Shown: one piece after another, positions 21,170 through 22,079 of the stretch
Layout of the letters: every line of letters starts with the position of its first letter
Numbering within the stretch: position 1 is the stretch's first letter
From: CAZBQC01 sp964494015
GTDB taxonomy: Bacteria; Bacillota_I; Bacilli_A; RF39; UBA660
Direction of reading: 5' to 3'
Length of the DNA: 22,079 nt
NCBI GenBank assembly: GCA_964494015.1
Contig: CAZBQC010000012.1
Coordinates: forward strand, 1-22,079
Translations under genes and position numbers: made by a program
Notes under the pieces: model-generated
Databases searched by the model: none
Told to the model about the DNA's origin: nothing
Seen by the model: only the letters and a program-made list of their open reading frames with translations

Positions 21170-22063
21170 ATGAAGAATGATATAAAAGATTACCTTGATT
21201 ATATAACTTTAGAAAAGAATCTAGCAGCTAACACAAAATTTAACTATAAATTGGACTTAAACCAATATCTTAGTTTTTTAGAGAAAAAAAAGATCAGTCA
21301 AAGTAAGAATATTACAACCAAAGTTATTGCTGATTATTTGGAATTCCTCTACAAGAATAAGTTGTCACCTCGTTCGATTAAAAGACATTTGACAAGCATT
21401 AAAAATTTTCATAAATATCTAATTAGAATGAACAAATTAGAAGTCGATGTCAGTGAGTTTGTCGAAAGTCCTAAAATTAGAAAAACCTTGCCAAAAGTTC
21501 TAAGTATTAAAGACGTTAGTAAATTGATGAATATTCATCTTAAAACACCTTTTGACTATCGTAATAAAGCGATGCTCGAATTAATTTATGGAGCTGGTCT
21601 TCGAGTAAGTGAATTGATCAATTTAACTCTCTATTCAGTCGACAGCGAAAACTGTGTTCTTCGTCTAACTGGTAAAGGTCGTAAGGAACGTATTATTCCC
21701 ATTGGCGAATATATTATCAGTTCCTTAGCTAAATATCTAGAAGTTCGTGATGGACTATTGGTAAAAGGTAAGCTACCGACTGATCTTTTATTTTTAAATA
21801 ATCATGGGGAACCGATTACAAGACAAGGTTTTAATCTGATTTTAAAGAAAGTTTTGAAGCAGGTTGGCCTAGCGGATAAAGCAACTCCTCATACCTTAAG
21901 GCATTCTTTTGCTACTCATATGATTGATAACGGTTCAGATATCAGAATTGTCCAAGAGTTATTAGGCCACGAAAATATCGAAACAACTAAGATCTATACT
22001 CATGTCTCAAGAGAAAAGATCAATGATGATTATAAAAAATTCCATCCACGAAACAATATATAA
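21170..22063 (+). CDS. xerD: Tyrosine recombinase XerD/XerC type
   Basis: A 297-aa site-specific recombinase that resolves chromosome dimers at dif. The N-terminal SAM-like core-binding domain (about 1-100, YLDYITLEKNLAANTKFNYK) is followed by the catalytic domain. All active residues are visible: Arg145 in GAGLRVSEL, Lys169 in LTGKGRKERI, His241 and Arg244 in HTLRHSFATHM, His267 in LLGHENIETT, and the nucleophile Tyr276 in KIYTHV. Length equals that of typical XerC/XerD (about 296). I favour XerD from HTLRHSFATHMIDNG with QELLGHENIETTKIYTHV and from a downstream RBS (in Bacillus, xerD/ripX precedes drm), but XerC is not excluded. Confidence 0.9.
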   Translation: MKNDIKDYLDYITLEKNLAANTKFNYKLDLNQYLSFLEKKKISQSKNITTKVIADYLEFLYKNKLSPRSIKRHLTSIKNFHKYLIRMNKLEVDVSEFVESPKIRKTLPKVLSIKDVSKLMNIHLKTPFDYRNKAMLELIYGAGLRVSELINLTLYSVDSENCVLRLTGKGRKERIIPIGEYIISSLAKYLEVRDGLLVKGKLPTDLLFLNNHGEPITRQGFNLILKKVLKQVGLADKATPHTLRHSFATHMIDNGSDIRIVQELLGHENIETTKIYTHVSREKINDDYKKFHPRNNI

Positions 22064-22070
22064 AAAAGAT

Positions 22071-22075
22071 AGGAG
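22071..22075 (+). promoter_or_regulatory. Ribosome binding site for the next gene beyond the window
   Basis: AGGAG shortly after the xerD stop and 4 bases before the window ends, implying a closely linked downstream gene. Confidence 0.5.
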
Positions 22076-22079
22076 ATTA

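Noticed and set aside
1..22079. Mollicutes code with TGA as tryptophan
   Set aside because: All Trp positions in recognised proteins use TGG, no recognised gene contains an in-frame TGA, and the holA fragment ends on TGA.
1..22079. CRISPR arrays, tRNA/rRNA genes, insertion sequences, prophage
   Set aside because: No regularly spaced repeats, cloverleaf or rRNA signatures, transposase or phage proteins were seen; xerD has the length and context of the housekeeping recombinase, not an integrase.

Overview
This is an AT-rich window from a low-GC Firmicute of the class Bacilli, using the standard bacterial code. No called gene needs TGA to be read as Trp, and the holA fragment ends on TGA. Gene content and order are Bacillus-like: tkt, then sirA/yneE, then yneF; parE-parC; ylbD-ylbE-ylbF; hrcA-grpE-dnaK-dnaJ; RNase HIII; xerD. 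The low GC, small intergenic gaps and type IV-pilin-like orphan genes suggest an uncultured, reduced-genome gut Bacilli lineage (RF39 or Erysipelotrichales-like). That placement is inference.

Layout. 1-2028: the left edge carries a second, slightly diverged copy of the 3' end of rnhC, fused to the middle of holA (DNA polymerase III delta). After it come a convergent pilin-like gene and rnhC. 2029-6226: divergent from rnhC is tkt, then two unrecognised genes (334 aa and 46 aa), a SirA/YneE homologue and yneF. 6227-11358: a terminator and strong promoter lead into parE, an unrecognised 174-aa gene and parC, tightly packed as an operon. 11359-12338: ylbD-ylbE-ylbF. 12334-13214: a bidirectional terminator, a minus-strand membrane-anchored protein of unknown function, and a 59-aa single-span protein with a pilin-like N-terminus. 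13252-19672: the heat-shock operon hrcA-grpE-dnaK-pepF-dnaJ under a consensus promoter with two CIRCE-type operators. An oligopeptidase F gene sits between dnaK and dnaJ. 19669-20895: rarA on the minus strand, sharing a terminator with dnaJ. 20896-21169: a non-coding gap with a small unexplained GC-richer patch. 21170-22063: a XerD-type recombinase, followed by a ribosome binding site for a gene beyond the window.

Functional themes. Several genes serve chromosome replication, segregation and repair: holA, rnhC, sirA, parE/parC, rarA, xerD. The hrcA operon is the protein-folding stress unit and here also includes a cytosolic peptidase. Regulation is compact. Most recognisable promoters are extended -10 types (TGnTATAAT) with weak -35 boxes. 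Two genes (sirA and ylbD) have their ribosome binding sites inside hairpins that also look like the upstream gene's terminator and carry a -10-like hexamer in or at the loop. The dnaJ and rarA stop codons both lie at the loop of one shared terminator.

I see no rRNA, tRNA, CRISPR array, insertion sequence or prophage. The main candidates for something new are the unrecognised genes inserted into conserved neighbourhoods, the nested terminator/RBS hairpins, the altered CIRCE pair, pepF inside the dnaK operon, and the rnhC-holA junction at the left edge.
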